Source: CAYQUC01 sp964420605 (lineage in GTDB: Bacteria; Pseudomonadota; Gammaproteobacteria; UBA6429; Thiohalophilaceae). From it: a stretch of 64,000 bases of DNA. Under the pieces are notes generated by a model, which ran no database searches, was not told the origin of the DNA, and saw nothing but the letters and a program-made list of their open reading frames with translations. Positions 45,308-55,286 of this stretch are shown here, in pieces (the first letter of the stretch is position 1; the number at the start of each line of letters is the position of its first letter). The DNA lies in NCBI GenBank assembly GCA_964420605.1, contig CAYQUC010000001.1, positions 66,818 through 130,817 on the forward strand. The letters are read 5' to 3'. A program made the position numbers and the translations under genes.

Positions 45308-46285
45308 TTAAAGATTTTTTTCCCAATTTAGTGCGGTTTCAACAATTAGATCCAAATCATTGTATTTTGGCTTCCAACCTAGTGAGTTCTGTATTTTATC
45401 GGCAATTGCAATTAATTCTGGAGGGTCACCAGCACGTTTTGGTTCTTCTCTTACTTCAAATGTGGATTTATGAATACGTTGAACGGTCTCAATCACTTCT
45501 CTGACACTATAGCCATGTCCATAACCACAATTTAAAATTGTGGATTCTCCATCTTTTCGTAGGTATTCAAGTGCTTTTATGTGTGCATCTGCTAGATCTT
45601 CAACATGAATATAATCTCGAATTCCTGTTCCATCTGGAGTGGGGTAATCAGTACCAAATATGGACATATGCGTTCTTTTTCCGACTGCAGCCTCACAAGC
45701 GACTTTAATAAGTAAGGTTGCACCTTCAGTCGACTGACCAATTCTTCCTTCGGGATCACAGCCTGCAACGTTAAAATAACGAAGAATCACATGGCGTAAA
45801 TTTGAAGCCATGGATAAATCGCGTAACATCCATTCGGTCATTAATTTAGATGTACCATACGGGTTTATCGGTTTTAAAGGGGTTGCCTCGCTGGCAGCAC
45901 CTTCTGTTGGCATACCATAAACGGCGGCAGTTGATGAAAATATGAAATGTTTTACATTCTGTTGCTGGCAGCATTGCAACAGGTTTCGACTGCTACAGGT
46001 ATTATTCCAGTAATATTTTAAAGGATTTTCGACAGACTCAGGTACTACGGTGTGAGCTGCAAAGTGCATCACTGTGTCTACGTTGTAATCAATTAAAATT
46101 TTAGTAACGAGATCGGTATCACTGGTATCGCCTACGACTAAATCACCGTAAAGAACGGATTTTTTGAATCCAGTGGACAAGTTGTCTAAGACCACCACAT
46201 TTTCATTGGCTTTTCCTAGTTGATTAACAACATGGCTACCGATATATCCGGCACCACCGGTGACTAGCACTGCTGGTTTATTCAT
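45308..46285 (-). CDS. galE: UDP-glucose 4-epimerase
   Basis: Interconverts UDP-glucose and UDP-galactose (sometimes the GlcNAc forms). NAD-binding GGAGYIG (residues 10-16), catalytic Ser in FSSTAAVYG (about residues 116-124) and YGTSK (Tyr143, Lys147). At 325 residues it is normal for bacterial GalE. It is first in the minus-strand group galE-dehydrogenase-epimerase-lipoprotein and feeds the exopolysaccharide locus. The 293 bp upstream, shared with the divergent DAHP synthase gene, should contain its promoter. Confidence 0.92.
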   Translation of the reverse strand: MNKPAVLVTGGAGYIGSHVVNQLGKANENVVVLDNLSTGFKKSVLYGDLVVGDTSDTDLVTKILIDYNVDTVMHFAAHTVVPESVENPLKYYWNNTCSSRNLLQCCQQQNVKHFIFSSTAAVYGMPTEGAASEATPLKPINPYGTSKLMTEWMLRDLSMASNLRHVILRYFNVAGCDPEGRIGQSTEGATLLIKVACEAAVGKRTHMSIFGTDYPTPDGTGIRDYIHVEDLADAHIKALEYLRKDGESTILNCGYGHGYSVREVIETVQRIHKSTFEVREEPKRAGDPPELIAIADKIQNSLGWKPKYNDLDLIVETALNWEKNL

Positions 46286-46537
46286 TTAGGCCTCGATTTG
46301 TAGGGGGGTAAACTGTATCTATTTGTTTTTATTGAATAAAAATCATTTGATATATTTCTATCAATAATTATTTAAAGTGTAGCCTAAATACTATAAACGT
46401 AGCAGCGCCATAATGTAAAGTACGGTTTAACTGTCAGTGCTTTGAGCTTAAGTAGTAGTAGCGCTAAATAGAACTGAAAATTAAATTACAGGGTGATTGT
46501 TGGGCTGTTGCTGGGTGAATAAGAACACATTCAATGA

Positions 46538-46543
46538 TATAAT
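46538..46543 (+). promoter_or_regulatory. Possible -10 box upstream of DAHP synthase
   Basis: Exact TATAAT 35 bp before the ATG. No acceptable -35 hexamer at 16-18 bp was found and no TrpR/TyrR-like operator was recognised, so this is a weak call. Confidence 0.3.
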
Positions 46544-46578
46544 TCATACCTTGAAAAATCACAAATAAACTTGTAACA

Positions 46579-47655
46579 ATGACGCATATTACTGATGACA
46601 CTCGAATAAAATCTGTATCTGAAGTCGTTCCACCGGCTAAATTACACGATTCTTTGCCTTTGACTGAAACTGCCTCGGATACGGTGTTTAATACGCGTTC
46701 GGCAATTCATAAAGTATTGCATGGTGAGGATGACAGATTAGTGGTCATTGTTGGGCCTTGTTCGATTCATGACACCAAAGCTGCAATAGAATATGCACAC
46801 CGTCTGCTAAAACTGAAACAACAATATCGTGACGAGCTAATTATTGTTATGCGGGTCTATTTTGAAAAGCCTCGAACAACCGTGGGTTGGAAAGGTTTGA
46901 TCAATGATCCTGACTTAAATGGTAGCTTTCAGATTAATAAAGGGCTTGAAAAAGCACGTGAATTATTATTAGAACTGAATAAAATTGGAATTCCTGCTGC
47001 TACGGAGTTTTTGGATTTAATTACGCCACAATATTTTGCGGACCTGATTAGTTGGGGCGCAATTGGTGCTAGAACAACGGAATCGCAAGTACATCGTGAG
47101 TTAGCTTCGGGCTTATCATGTCCGGTTGGTTTTAAAAATGGCACCAATGGAAATTTACGTGTTGCAGTTGATGCGATGCGCGCGGTACAAGATCCGCATA
47201 TTTTTTTATCAGTGACAAAACAAGGTCATTCAGCAATATTTTCAACAACTGGTAATAATGATAGCCATATTATTTTACGTGGCGGCAAACAGCCAAATTA
47301 TGATAAAGAATATATTGTTGAAACTGTTTCTGAATTAAAATCTGCGGGTATGAATACGCGTATAATGGTTGATTTAAGCCATGGCAACAGTCAAAAAGAT
47401 TATCGTCGTCAAACGGATGTAGCTGACAACATAGTATCTCAAGTAAGTAATGGTGAACATAATATAATGGGCGTGATGATCGAAAGCCATCTGGTTGAAG
47501 GTAATCAAACTGTTGGTAATGGGGGCTCTTTAGTTTACGGACAGAGTATTACGGATGCTTGTATATCGTGGGACACTACCGTTACTATGTTAGAACAATT
47601 GGCCAAAGCAATTCAAGCGCGACGTCATAGTGAAGCAAAAGTAGCTGTAACTTAA
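46579..47655 (+). CDS. 3-deoxy-7-phosphoheptulonate synthase, class I
   Basis: Condenses phosphoenolpyruvate and erythrose-4-phosphate, the first step of the shikimate pathway. Class I AroF/AroG/AroH motifs: VIVGPCSIHD (about residues 55-64), GARTTESQVHRELASGL (about residues 161-177), GFKNGTNG (about residues 182-189) and MVDLSHGNSQKDYRRQ (about residues 264-279). The N-terminal extension that binds the allosteric amino acid is present, but I cannot tell which amino acid inhibits it. ATG start; a stem-loop follows the stop codon. Confidence 0.95.
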   Translation: MTHITDDTRIKSVSEVVPPAKLHDSLPLTETASDTVFNTRSAIHKVLHGEDDRLVVIVGPCSIHDTKAAIEYAHRLLKLKQQYRDELIIVMRVYFEKPRTTVGWKGLINDPDLNGSFQINKGLEKARELLLELNKIGIPAATEFLDLITPQYFADLISWGAIGARTTESQVHRELASGLSCPVGFKNGTNGNLRVAVDAMRAVQDPHIFLSVTKQGHSAIFSTTGNNDSHIILRGGKQPNYDKEYIVETVSELKSAGMNTRIMVDLSHGNSQKDYRRQTDVADNIVSQVSNGEHNIMGVMIESHLVEGNQTVGNGGSLVYGQSITDACISWDTTVTMLEQLAKAIQARRHSEAKVAVT

Positions 47656-47661
47656 GCTTCT

Positions 47662-47699
47662 TTGGCGATAAACAAATTTTATTTTTTGCTTATCGCCAA
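47662..47699. terminator. Bidirectional terminator between DAHP synthase and a convergent gene
   Basis: A 15-bp stem with one mismatch pairs TTGGCGATAAACAAA (47662-47676) with 47685-47699. The loop is T-rich on the plus strand. It sits 6 bp past the DAHP synthase stop and 6 bp before the end of the minus-strand gene, so it can serve both. Confidence 0.75.
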
Positions 47700-47705
47700 G
47701 CTATT

Positions 47706-48218
47706 TTACGGAAAAGCTGGAATGGTAGGCTCAACTCCAAAGGTATCAACTTCAGGGTGATGTTTTTTAACAAGAGAGTTTATTTCATCTACCATCGTAA
47801 CTGGAACTTCAGCCATTAGTAAAATATGACCTTCACTAATGTCCTTTTCAAAGGGTTTTAGTTTTGAGTTTGGTACATCTAGAGCTATCATGCTTGATGA
47901 CCATGCACCGATAAAAGATCCCGCAACGGCAGTTGCCAATATCGTAATTCCCCCAAGTTCGATACTTGCCATTGGGACAAATATAGCTACAGCACCTAAT
48001 ACTAAACCGGTTATACCTCCTATAACAAATCCATTTTGTGTACCATGCACAACATCACTTGTTTGTAGTAAATTAGCTTGTGGCAGTTCGGATAAATCAC
48101 TACCGGTTTTAGCAATAACGTGCATATGGTTTTCAGGAATTTTAGCGAGTAATAATTCATTGTGAACTTTGCGAGTACATTCAGTATCAGGCAAAATAAA
48201 ATACAGCCGTCGGTTCAT
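47706..48218 (-). CDS. DUF1269-like glycine-zipper membrane protein
   Basis: Protein of 170 residues with an alpha/beta N-terminal part (about residues 1-55), a long hydrophobic Gly-rich stretch with GxxxG spacing (about residues 62-108) and a C-terminal ferredoxin-like segment (HILLMAEVPVTMVDEIN, about residues 131-147). It resembles DUF1269 or stress-protein-like families with central glycine zippers; the function is not known. It is monocistronic with its own upstream region shared with cysG. Confidence 0.72.
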   Translation of the reverse strand: MNRRLYFILPDTECTRKVHNELLLAKIPENHMHVIAKTGSDLSELPQANLLQTSDVVHGTQNGFVIGGITGLVLGAVAIFVPMASIELGGITILATAVAGSFIGAWSSSMIALDVPNSKLKPFEKDISEGHILLMAEVPVTMVDEINSLVKKHHPEVDTFGVEPTIPAFP

Positions 48219-48676
48219 GATATGCCTCCATTAAATGAGCTTGATTATAAAATAATACTGGGTATTAATTTGAGTATAGTTGAGTTATTTGCAGGACTTT
48301 TTATATAATTTTATTATGAAAAATACTTATTAGATGACAATTCAATATCTATTTGATTTTTAATACTATTATTTTTCATTATGAATGGGAGTACAATGTC
48401 ATAAGTAATATCTATGTTATTTAAAGAGAATACGTAATTTTTTTAAAAGTTTGCAGGTTATGTGTTGTAGCTCAAGTTTTATAGTTTGCTCTTAATTGTT
48501 TTTGAACTTTGTCAGTCATACACAGAATAGCTTGTCTATAATACAGTGAGTAATTTAACTATTTATATCTATTTTGGGGTAGTTCTCTTTTGGCTATACA
48601 ACAGCGTAAATGCTAAAATAGCAGGCATAAGTTATACTCGGCGCATTGAAATATTTGAATTTAAGAGGTACAGGAA
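48219..48676. promoter_or_regulatory. 458-bp divergent intergenic region before cysG
   Basis: No supported gene. It lies between the divergent DUF1269 gene and cysG. An exact TATAAT is at 48537-48542 on the plus strand, without a good -35. I looked for a riboswitch-like or Cbl/CysB-type signature and recognised none. Confidence 0.4.
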
Positions 48677-50065
48677 TTGAGATTTTTACCCATTTTTATG
48701 GATATAAACAACCGTAAATGTTTGGTTGTTGGCGGCGGTAAAGTAGCCGCTAGAAAAGTACATTTATTAAGTCGAGCCGGTGCCAAGGTTGTGGTTATTG
48801 CGCCAAAATTGACTAATGAATTGGATTCTATGGCTAAAAATAGTGAAATTTCATTATTTTTAGAAGAGTACAATGGTGTGAGTATGTCTGATTATGCCGT
48901 CGTAATTGCAGCAACTAATAATGCTGGCGTTAATAAACAAGTCTCTGTAGAAGCAAAAAAGCAGGGGATTCCAGTTAATGTCGTGGATCAACCCGACTTA
49001 TGTACTTTTATTATGCCTTCAATTATAGATCGCTCACCAGTACAAATTGCAGTATCAACCGGCGGCGCATCGCCCGTGTTAGCTAGGTTATTGCGTGCAA
49101 AGTTAGAAACTGTTATCCCATCTGCATATGGCCGTTTGGCTGAATTAATTGAGTCTTACCGAAATAAAGTTAAAGAAACTTTTTCTTCAACTGATGAACG
49201 TAAAAAATTCTGGGAAGATGTTTTAGAAGGGCCGATTGCAGAGTCATTAATTGCCGGAAAGGATAAAGATGCAAAGCTTGCTTTAGATAAAGCCGTAACT
49301 GAAGCTAAAGCCCCTGATCCTGAAGGTGAAGTTTATTTAGTTGGTGCCGGTCCGGGTGACCCTGATTTATTAACATTTAGGGCCTTACGTTTAATGCAAC
49401 AATCAGATGCAGTTGTCTATGATCGTTTGGTGTCAAAAGAAATACTTGATTTAGTACGTCGGGATGCAGATTTTATCTATGCCGGAAAAGAACGGGATAA
49501 TCATGCCATTCCTCAAGAAAATATAAATCAATTATTAGTGAGACTAGCAAAAGAAGGTAAACGAGTGCTTCGACTTAAAGGTGGCGATCCATTTATTTTT
49601 GGACGTGGCGGTGAAGAAATTGAAACCTTAATGCAAGAAAATGTCAATTTCCAAGTAGTCCCAGGAATTACCGCTGCAGCGGGTTGTGCTGCCTATGCGG
49701 GTATTCCATTAACACATCGTGATTACGTGCAATCATGTGTTTTTGTTACTGGTCACTTAAAAGACGGTAGTATTGATTTAAACTGGAAAGCATTGGCTCA
49801 ACCGGCTCAAACAATAGTATTTTATATGGGGCTACACGGTGTATCTGAATTATGCAAACAATTAAAATTACATGGACTTAATGGTACTACCCCAGCAGCA
49901 TTAGTTGAAAAGGGTACAACACAACATCAAAAAGTACACATTGGTGATTTAAACACTTTAGCCGATATTGTGACGAAAAATAATGTGCAAGCACCAACTT
50001 TGATTATTGTTGGTGAAGTTGTGTCATTACACGACAAACTTGCATGGTTTCACCCAAACGGTTAA
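48677..50065 (+). CDS. cysG: Siroheme synthase CysG
   Basis: Trifunctional enzyme making siroheme from uroporphyrinogen III. The N-terminal half is the precorrin-2 dehydrogenase/ferrochelatase with VVGGGKVAARKVHLLSRAGA (about residues 17-36) and STGGASPVLARLLR. The C-terminal half (from about residue 214) is uroporphyrinogen methyltransferase with LVGAGPGDPDLLTFRALR, VVYDRLVS and RLKGGDPFIFGRGGEE. TTG start after AGAGG 7 bp upstream. Siroheme is the precursor of siroamide, the Dsr cofactor produced with DsrN, encoded 11 kb away in this window, so a supply role for Dsr is likely. Confidence 0.95.
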   Translation: MRFLPIFMDINNRKCLVVGGGKVAARKVHLLSRAGAKVVVIAPKLTNELDSMAKNSEISLFLEEYNGVSMSDYAVVIAATNNAGVNKQVSVEAKKQGIPVNVVDQPDLCTFIMPSIIDRSPVQIAVSTGGASPVLARLLRAKLETVIPSAYGRLAELIESYRNKVKETFSSTDERKKFWEDVLEGPIAESLIAGKDKDAKLALDKAVTEAKAPDPEGEVYLVGAGPGDPDLLTFRALRLMQQSDAVVYDRLVSKEILDLVRRDADFIYAGKERDNHAIPQENINQLLVRLAKEGKRVLRLKGGDPFIFGRGGEEIETLMQENVNFQVVPGITAAAGCAAYAGIPLTHRDYVQSCVFVTGHLKDGSIDLNWKALAQPAQTIVFYMGLHGVSELCKQLKLHGLNGTTPAALVEKGTTQHQKVHIGDLNTLADIVTKNNVQAPTLIIVGEVVSLHDKLAWFHPNG

Positions 50066-50078
50066 TAAGGTTTATGTA

Positions 50079-50933
50079 TTGAATTCTGCAATTATAATAA
50101 TAACATGCTCTGATCAATTCGGTATTGTCGCTGCTGTTACAGGTTTTATTAATGATAATGGCGGTAATATTATTAAGCTTGAACAACATGTTGATATTGA
50201 AAAAAATCAATTTTACATGCGAATAGAATGGGATTTGGATCAATTTATAATTGATCACCATTCAATATTTAAATTATTTAAGTACAAAATAGCTGATAAC
50301 TACAGAATGAAGTTTGATGTTCATTTTACGTATGAACAGACCAAAATTGCTTTATTCGTTTCAAAACACAGTCATTGTTTCTATGATATATTATCACGTT
50401 ACGAGTCTGGTGAATGGCAGGTCGATATTCCTGTTATTATCAGTAACCATCGTGATCTTGAAAAAACGGCTCTCGATTTAGAAATTCCGTATTATTATAT
50501 GCCAATTACTAAAGATAATAAGTTAACACAAGAACAAGAGATATTAAAAATTCTTAAACAAAATAATATCAGCCTTGTTGTACTGGCACGTTATATGCAA
50601 ATTTTGAGCAAAAATTTTATTAATCAATACGTTAATAAAATTATAAACATACATCATTCTTTTTTACCTGCTTTTCCGGGAGCCAAACCCTATCATTCTG
50701 CATTTGAACGTGGTGTGAAAATAATCGGTGCCACAAGTCATTATGTCACAGCGGATTTAGATGCGGGCCCAATAATAGCTCAAGATATTGAACACGTAAG
50801 CCATTCAGATTCAGTTGACGAACTCATTAGAAAAGGCGGCGATATTGAAAAAATTGTTTTAGCTCGAGCAATATGGAAACATATTAATCATAAGACACTG
50901 GTATATAATAACCGAACTATTATTTTTACTTAA
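50079..50933 (+). CDS. purU: Formyltetrahydrofolate deformylase PurU
   Basis: Hydrolyses 10-formyl-tetrahydrofolate to formate and tetrahydrofolate. N-terminal ACT domain (IIIITCSDQFGIVAAVTGFI, about residues 5-24) and a formyltransferase domain with KIALFVSKHSHCFYDIL, the HxHxS-like segment NIHHSFLPAFPGAKPYH and GATSHYVTADLDAGPII, which includes the catalytic Asn-His-Asp set. I place the start at TTG 50079, 8 bp after AAGG and just beyond the cysG stop; an ATG 72 bp further upstream overlaps cysG and adds residues unlike the family. Probably cotranscribed with cysG. Confidence 0.9.
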   Translation: MNSAIIIITCSDQFGIVAAVTGFINDNGGNIIKLEQHVDIEKNQFYMRIEWDLDQFIIDHHSIFKLFKYKIADNYRMKFDVHFTYEQTKIALFVSKHSHCFYDILSRYESGEWQVDIPVIISNHRDLEKTALDLEIPYYYMPITKDNKLTQEQEILKILKQNNISLVVLARYMQILSKNFINQYVNKIINIHHSFLPAFPGAKPYHSAFERGVKIIGATSHYVTADLDAGPIIAQDIEHVSHSDSVDELIRKGGDIEKIVLARAIWKHINHKTLVYNNRTIIFT

Positions 50934-50951
50934 AAATGAGTGTAAATAAAT

Positions 50952-53900
50952 TTAAATTTTTTGTTGGTGAGATAACATATAAATTATTGGAATCAATACT
51001 AAAGTAATTAATACCGAAAAACTTAGCCCACTAACAATAACGATAGCCATTGGTTGTAACATTTCTGCACCATCTCCAATACCCATTGCTAGCGGCGTCA
51101 TGCCAAGCACTGTCGTTAACACCGTCATTAAAATAGGTCGTAGACGTTGTTTGGTTGCTTCTATTACTGCGGTTAAAACATCAGACCCGGTATCGCGTAT
51201 ATTTTCAATTTGTTCAATTAATACTATAGCATTATTTACAACTATACCTGTTAGCATAATGATACCAAGTTTTATCGGCATCGATATGGGAATGTCTATG
51301 AATAAATTAACAAATAATAAACCGATAATGACACCTATAATGGTAAATGGAACACCGCATAGTATAACTAATGGATTACGTAATGATTCATATTGAATAG
51401 CCATTACTACAAAAACTAAAAATATAGCTAAAGAAAGTAATATGTATCCTAGGTTTCGACCTTCTTGTAATTGTTTTTTTGTGCCTCCATCATAGATAAT
51501 GTAATCTTCTGGTATATCATAATCTTTTAATGCAAGATATATTTCATCAAGTGCCTGACTTAATGAAGCAGCCCCCTTGAGTGATGCTGAGATTTCTACA
51601 ATTCGTCTTTGTTTATCTCTAATTATATTACTTGGACTAGATTGGTGTACGATAATGGCAACATCCCGTAGTCTAATAGGTTTATTATTAAAATGACCAA
51701 CGAATATATTATTTAGAACTTCCGGAGAATTCAAATTACCTATTTTACTTCTTATTCGAATATTATACTGTCGATCGCCTTCGAGGTAATTGGACACTAC
51801 TAGTCCTTGCATGGATATCCGAAGTGCTGTACTGATATCTTTGGTTGTTATATCAAATGATGCAGCACGTAATGGATTTATTTTAATTGTTAATTCTTCA
51901 ATAGTATCTTGATAGGAATGTTCAATATTTTTAATGCTTTTTAATGGCTTGAGTATAGTGACTATATCGTCACCAATTTTTCTTAATGTCTCAAGATTTG
52001 GGCCTTGCACTCTGATACTGATATCATCATCACCTCGATTGGTTCTTATACCTCTTATTCCTCTGGCGTAGGCACGGACACGGACACCAACTAAATTTAA
52101 CGTTCTGATTTTAGCATTAAGTTTTTTAGACCACTGATCTACGTTAAGTTTACGTTGTTGCCGTTCAACTAATTGAATTGAAATGCTACTGTAATTACTG
52201 CGTTGGAATTCTGAACGCCCAAATACAAATCCACCTGCGGTTGTATAAAAATTTTCTACATGGTCTTGTTTTGCCACTATACCTTCTATTTGTTTTACTA
52301 TTTTATCCATTTTATCTAAATTCATACCACTATCACCTTTAATGAAAATTCGAATTTGGCCTTCATCCATTTTAGGTAAAAGTCGTTCTTTTTGCTCCAT
52401 GAATGAATTAAAAGAAAATAGTGAGGTTATAAATAAAATGATAAAAAATAAAATCACTTTATTCGGGTGTGACATTAATTTAATAATTATTTTTTCATAG
52501 TGGTGCAAAATCTTATTTATAATGGAATTGCATATATTGTGAATTGAATTGTTATTGTTTGAACTTATTTTAGCGCTTAATGCTGGAACTAACGTTACAG
52601 CAACAATTAATGAACCAACGATGGCTGCAGATAGAGTTAAAATTAATTCGCTAAATAATAATCCGACAATTCCACCGATAAATAAAAATGGAATGACAGC
52701 AGCCAAATTGGTGCTGGTTGATGCAATAATGGCGCTGTTTATTTCTGCTGCTGCGTCTAAAGCTGCTTGTTTATAGTTTAAATTTAATAATTGGTGTCGA
52801 GCAATGTTTTCTTGCATGACAATGGTATTGTCAACTAACAAACCAACACCGAGTGCTATACCACCGATGGTCATAATATTAAGACTGAGATCAGCCATTG
52901 TCATTAATACAAAGGTAATTAAAATGGCAAGTGGTATCGCGGTACCGATAATTAATGTCCGCCGAATGCTACCCAGAAACAAATAAATGACTATCATCGC
53001 AAGAATTGCGCCACTAATGGTAGCGAAACTAGCATTACGTAATGCGTGTCGAATAAATGTTGATTGGTCTCCAACTTTATTCACTGTAATATGATTTGGA
53101 ATACTATTGTTGTTTTTAAGCCTATTTAATTGACTTAAAACAACATCAACAACTGAAGTGGTGTTTGCTGATGGTTGTTTTTGAATTGTTAATTTAACGC
53201 CAATAATACCATTTAGTCTGACGCGAAGTTTTTCATCTTCAATTGCATTGGTAACTGATGCAATATTTTTCAATTGTAGTGGCGTTGTTGAATTACTGCG
53301 AGTAGCAGGAATTGGTAATTCTTGTATATCAGATAAATTTGTGAATCGTCCAGTGGCACGAGTATTAATATTTTTTGTTTGTGTTTTAAATTCGCCGCCG
53401 GGAGAATCAGTATTATTCTCAAAAGCTTGAATTAAATCGTTAAAATTTAACTCTAAGCTAGCCAATCGTTCTTGATCTAGTAATACATTTATTTCTCTTT
53501 TAGGAGCACCCGCAACCTCAGCTGCTGCAACACCCGGTAAGTTATTAAACCAGTTCACAAAGTGGTAATCGACCCAATCACGTAACTCTGTAGAATTAAA
53601 TTTACTAGAACTAATCACAAATTCTAGTGCAGGAAGTTGTGATGGATCTCGTTTGTAAATAATGGGAGGGTCTATTGTGGTTGGTAAGAAACGTTTTGCT
53701 CGATCCAATCTGGTGCTGGCATCGCGCAAAGCAAGGTTAATGTCGGTGCCATAGGGGAAACTAAGATCAACTGCACTTCGACCTTCGCGTGTTCTTGATT
53801 GTATTGATATCGTATTTTCTGTTATTGCTAACTGTTCTTCAAGTTGGCGTGTGATTCGATCTTCCATTGCTTTTGCCGGCACCCCTGGATCGAGTACTCG

Positions 53901-54062
53901 AATCCTCACTTCAGGATAAATTATGTGTGGAAATAAATCGATAGCAAGATCTTTTAAGGCGAATAAGCCTAGAACCACGACAGTGATTGCCAGCATACTA
54001 ACACCAATAGGGTGATTGATAGACCAGGCGGCAATTCCACCATTCTTGAACGAACGTTGCAT
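50952..54062 (-). CDS. RND-family multidrug efflux transporter
   Basis: Inner-membrane proton-driven pump of the AcrB superfamily, 1036 residues. Twelve membrane helices in two halves with two large periplasmic loops. The fourth helix carries GVGLLVDNTIVMQENIAR, the proton-relay region, with a single Asp followed by Asn as in many HAE-type pumps. A repeat of this in the second half is IKLGIIMLTGIVVNNAIVLIE. It overlaps nothing and starts 3 bp after the adaptor gene, so the two are coupled. No TolC-like outer-membrane gene is adjacent. Substrate is unknown. Confidence 0.93.
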   Translation of the reverse strand: MQRSFKNGGIAAWSINHPIGVSMLAITVVVLGLFALKDLAIDLFPHIIYPEVRIRVLDPGVPAKAMEDRITRQLEEQLAITENTISIQSRTREGRSAVDLSFPYGTDINLALRDASTRLDRAKRFLPTTIDPPIIYKRDPSQLPALEFVISSSKFNSTELRDWVDYHFVNWFNNLPGVAAAEVAGAPKREINVLLDQERLASLELNFNDLIQAFENNTDSPGGEFKTQTKNINTRATGRFTNLSDIQELPIPATRSNSTTPLQLKNIASVTNAIEDEKLRVRLNGIIGVKLTIQKQPSANTTSVVDVVLSQLNRLKNNNSIPNHITVNKVGDQSTFIRHALRNASFATISGAILAMIVIYLFLGSIRRTLIIGTAIPLAILITFVLMTMADLSLNIMTIGGIALGVGLLVDNTIVMQENIARHQLLNLNYKQAALDAAAEINSAIIASTSTNLAAVIPFLFIGGIVGLLFSELILTLSAAIVGSLIVAVTLVPALSAKISSNNNNSIHNICNSIINKILHHYEKIIIKLMSHPNKVILFFIILFITSLFSFNSFMEQKERLLPKMDEGQIRIFIKGDSGMNLDKMDKIVKQIEGIVAKQDHVENFYTTAGGFVFGRSEFQRSNYSSISIQLVERQQRKLNVDQWSKKLNAKIRTLNLVGVRVRAYARGIRGIRTNRGDDDISIRVQGPNLETLRKIGDDIVTILKPLKSIKNIEHSYQDTIEELTIKINPLRAASFDITTKDISTALRISMQGLVVSNYLEGDRQYNIRIRSKIGNLNSPEVLNNIFVGHFNNKPIRLRDVAIIVHQSSPSNIIRDKQRRIVEISASLKGAASLSQALDEIYLALKDYDIPEDYIIYDGGTKKQLQEGRNLGYILLSLAIFLVFVVMAIQYESLRNPLVILCGVPFTIIGVIIGLLFVNLFIDIPISMPIKLGIIMLTGIVVNNAIVLIEQIENIRDTGSDVLTAVIEATKQRLRPILMTVLTTVLGMTPLAMGIGDGAEMLQPMAIVIVSGLSFSVLITLVLIPIIYMLSHQQKI

Positions 54063-54065
54063 AAT

Positions 54066-55154
54066 TTAATTTTTGGTTTCGGTTGATTTTAATTTATTAG
54101 TAATATTTTTTTTATTAACAATTTTAATTTTCACACCATTTTTTAGATTTGAAAAGCCTTCAGTTACGATTAGATCCTTATCCTTTAAACCGTTTAGTAT
54201 TTCGATATTATTTTCAATTTGAAGACCTGTTTGGATATTAATTTTTTGAACTGTATTATCGGCATTGATACGGTATACAAATTTTCCGGAGTTATCGTAT
54301 TGAATAGCTGCTGCATCAATGAGCATACGTTCGGTCGGCGGGGTATAAATAACGACTCTACACAGTTGGCCAGGTTTTGCGCCATCCGGTATTGTTTCTA
54401 ACTCAATTTCGATGGTACCTTTTCTGGTGACAGGATCAATTGTTGGGTAAATGCGTGAAATTTCCCCGGCAATTTTATTGGCATTTTTTAAGGCATCGAT
54501 AGTTATAGTGACTTTACTGTTTTTGAATAGCTGTGATAATAATATTTCTGATATTTGTACTTTGACGAGAAGTCGAGAATTATCAATGATTGATAATATG
54601 TGGGTATGTAATGGCACCACATCGCCTGGCTCCTGAAAACGTTCACTGATGACACCGCTAAGAGGTGCTTTTATAAATGTGTTATTTAATCTAATTTGGT
54701 TAATTGACTCTTCGGCTTTTGCGAGGGCTAACACGGTTCGTGCATTACTAATCTCATCGTGAGATGTAAGGTTTTTTGACATTAACTTTGACAGGCGGTT
54801 TAAATTACTCTTTGCTTGTAATCTACTGGCGGTACTCTTAGCTAATAAGGCTGTAACGGTATCGTTTTTAATGAAGACGATGGTTTTACCTTGTGTAACA
54901 TTGTCACCTTGAAAGTAAGGTAATTTTTTTATTTGGCCCGGTTCCTGATTAAATATTTTAACAGTTTGGATTGCTGTCAGGCTGCCTGACACGTGTTGTT
55001 GTGTACCCACGGATAGCTTTTTTACGGGTAAAGCAAGTACGAGTTTAGCCCTTGAGCCTCGTGTATGTTGTTTATTTTGTGTGCTTTGATCACACGCTGA
55101 AAGTAAGCTGATTATGAGTATCAGTTTTATTAAATTTGTAATCATATTAGGCAT
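54066..55154 (-). CDS. RND efflux periplasmic adaptor, lipoprotein
   Basis: Membrane-fusion protein linking the pump to an outer-membrane channel. Signal sequence with lipobox LLSAC (Cys near residue 21) marks it as a lipoprotein. Then a first strand of the lipoyl domain (TQQHVSGSLTAIQTVKIFN, about residues 51-69), a coiled hairpin (about residues 105-150), FIKAPLSGVISERFQEPGD (about residues 165-183) and the beta-barrel domain. 362 residues. It is first in the minus-strand pair with the pump. Confidence 0.9.
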   Translation of the reverse strand: MPNMITNLIKLILIISLLSACDQSTQNKQHTRGSRAKLVLALPVKKLSVGTQQHVSGSLTAIQTVKIFNQEPGQIKKLPYFQGDNVTQGKTIVFIKNDTVTALLAKSTASRLQAKSNLNRLSKLMSKNLTSHDEISNARTVLALAKAEESINQIRLNNTFIKAPLSGVISERFQEPGDVVPLHTHILSIIDNSRLLVKVQISEILLSQLFKNSKVTITIDALKNANKIAGEISRIYPTIDPVTRKGTIEIELETIPDGAKPGQLCRVVIYTPPTERMLIDAAAIQYDNSGKFVYRINADNTVQKINIQTGLQIENNIEILNGLKDKDLIVTEGFSNLKNGVKIKIVNKKNITNKLKSTETKN

Positions 55155-55286
55155 TTATACACTATTTTATGGACGTATGTCATGTTGCATTGTATGCTAT
55201 CGAGCTGGTAGTAATCCTTCGATATTAACCTTATTAATCCTCAGTTATAGTTTTTTATAATAGAACTTAGGCACAGAACCCATAAA

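Noticed and set aside
50004..50261. Minus-strand frame at the cysG-purU junction
   Set aside because: It covers the overlap of two well-supported genes and resembles neither a leader nor a known small protein.
51100..53430. Several plus-strand frames opposite the RND pump
   Set aside because: All are shadows of the strongly supported pump gene on the minus strand.
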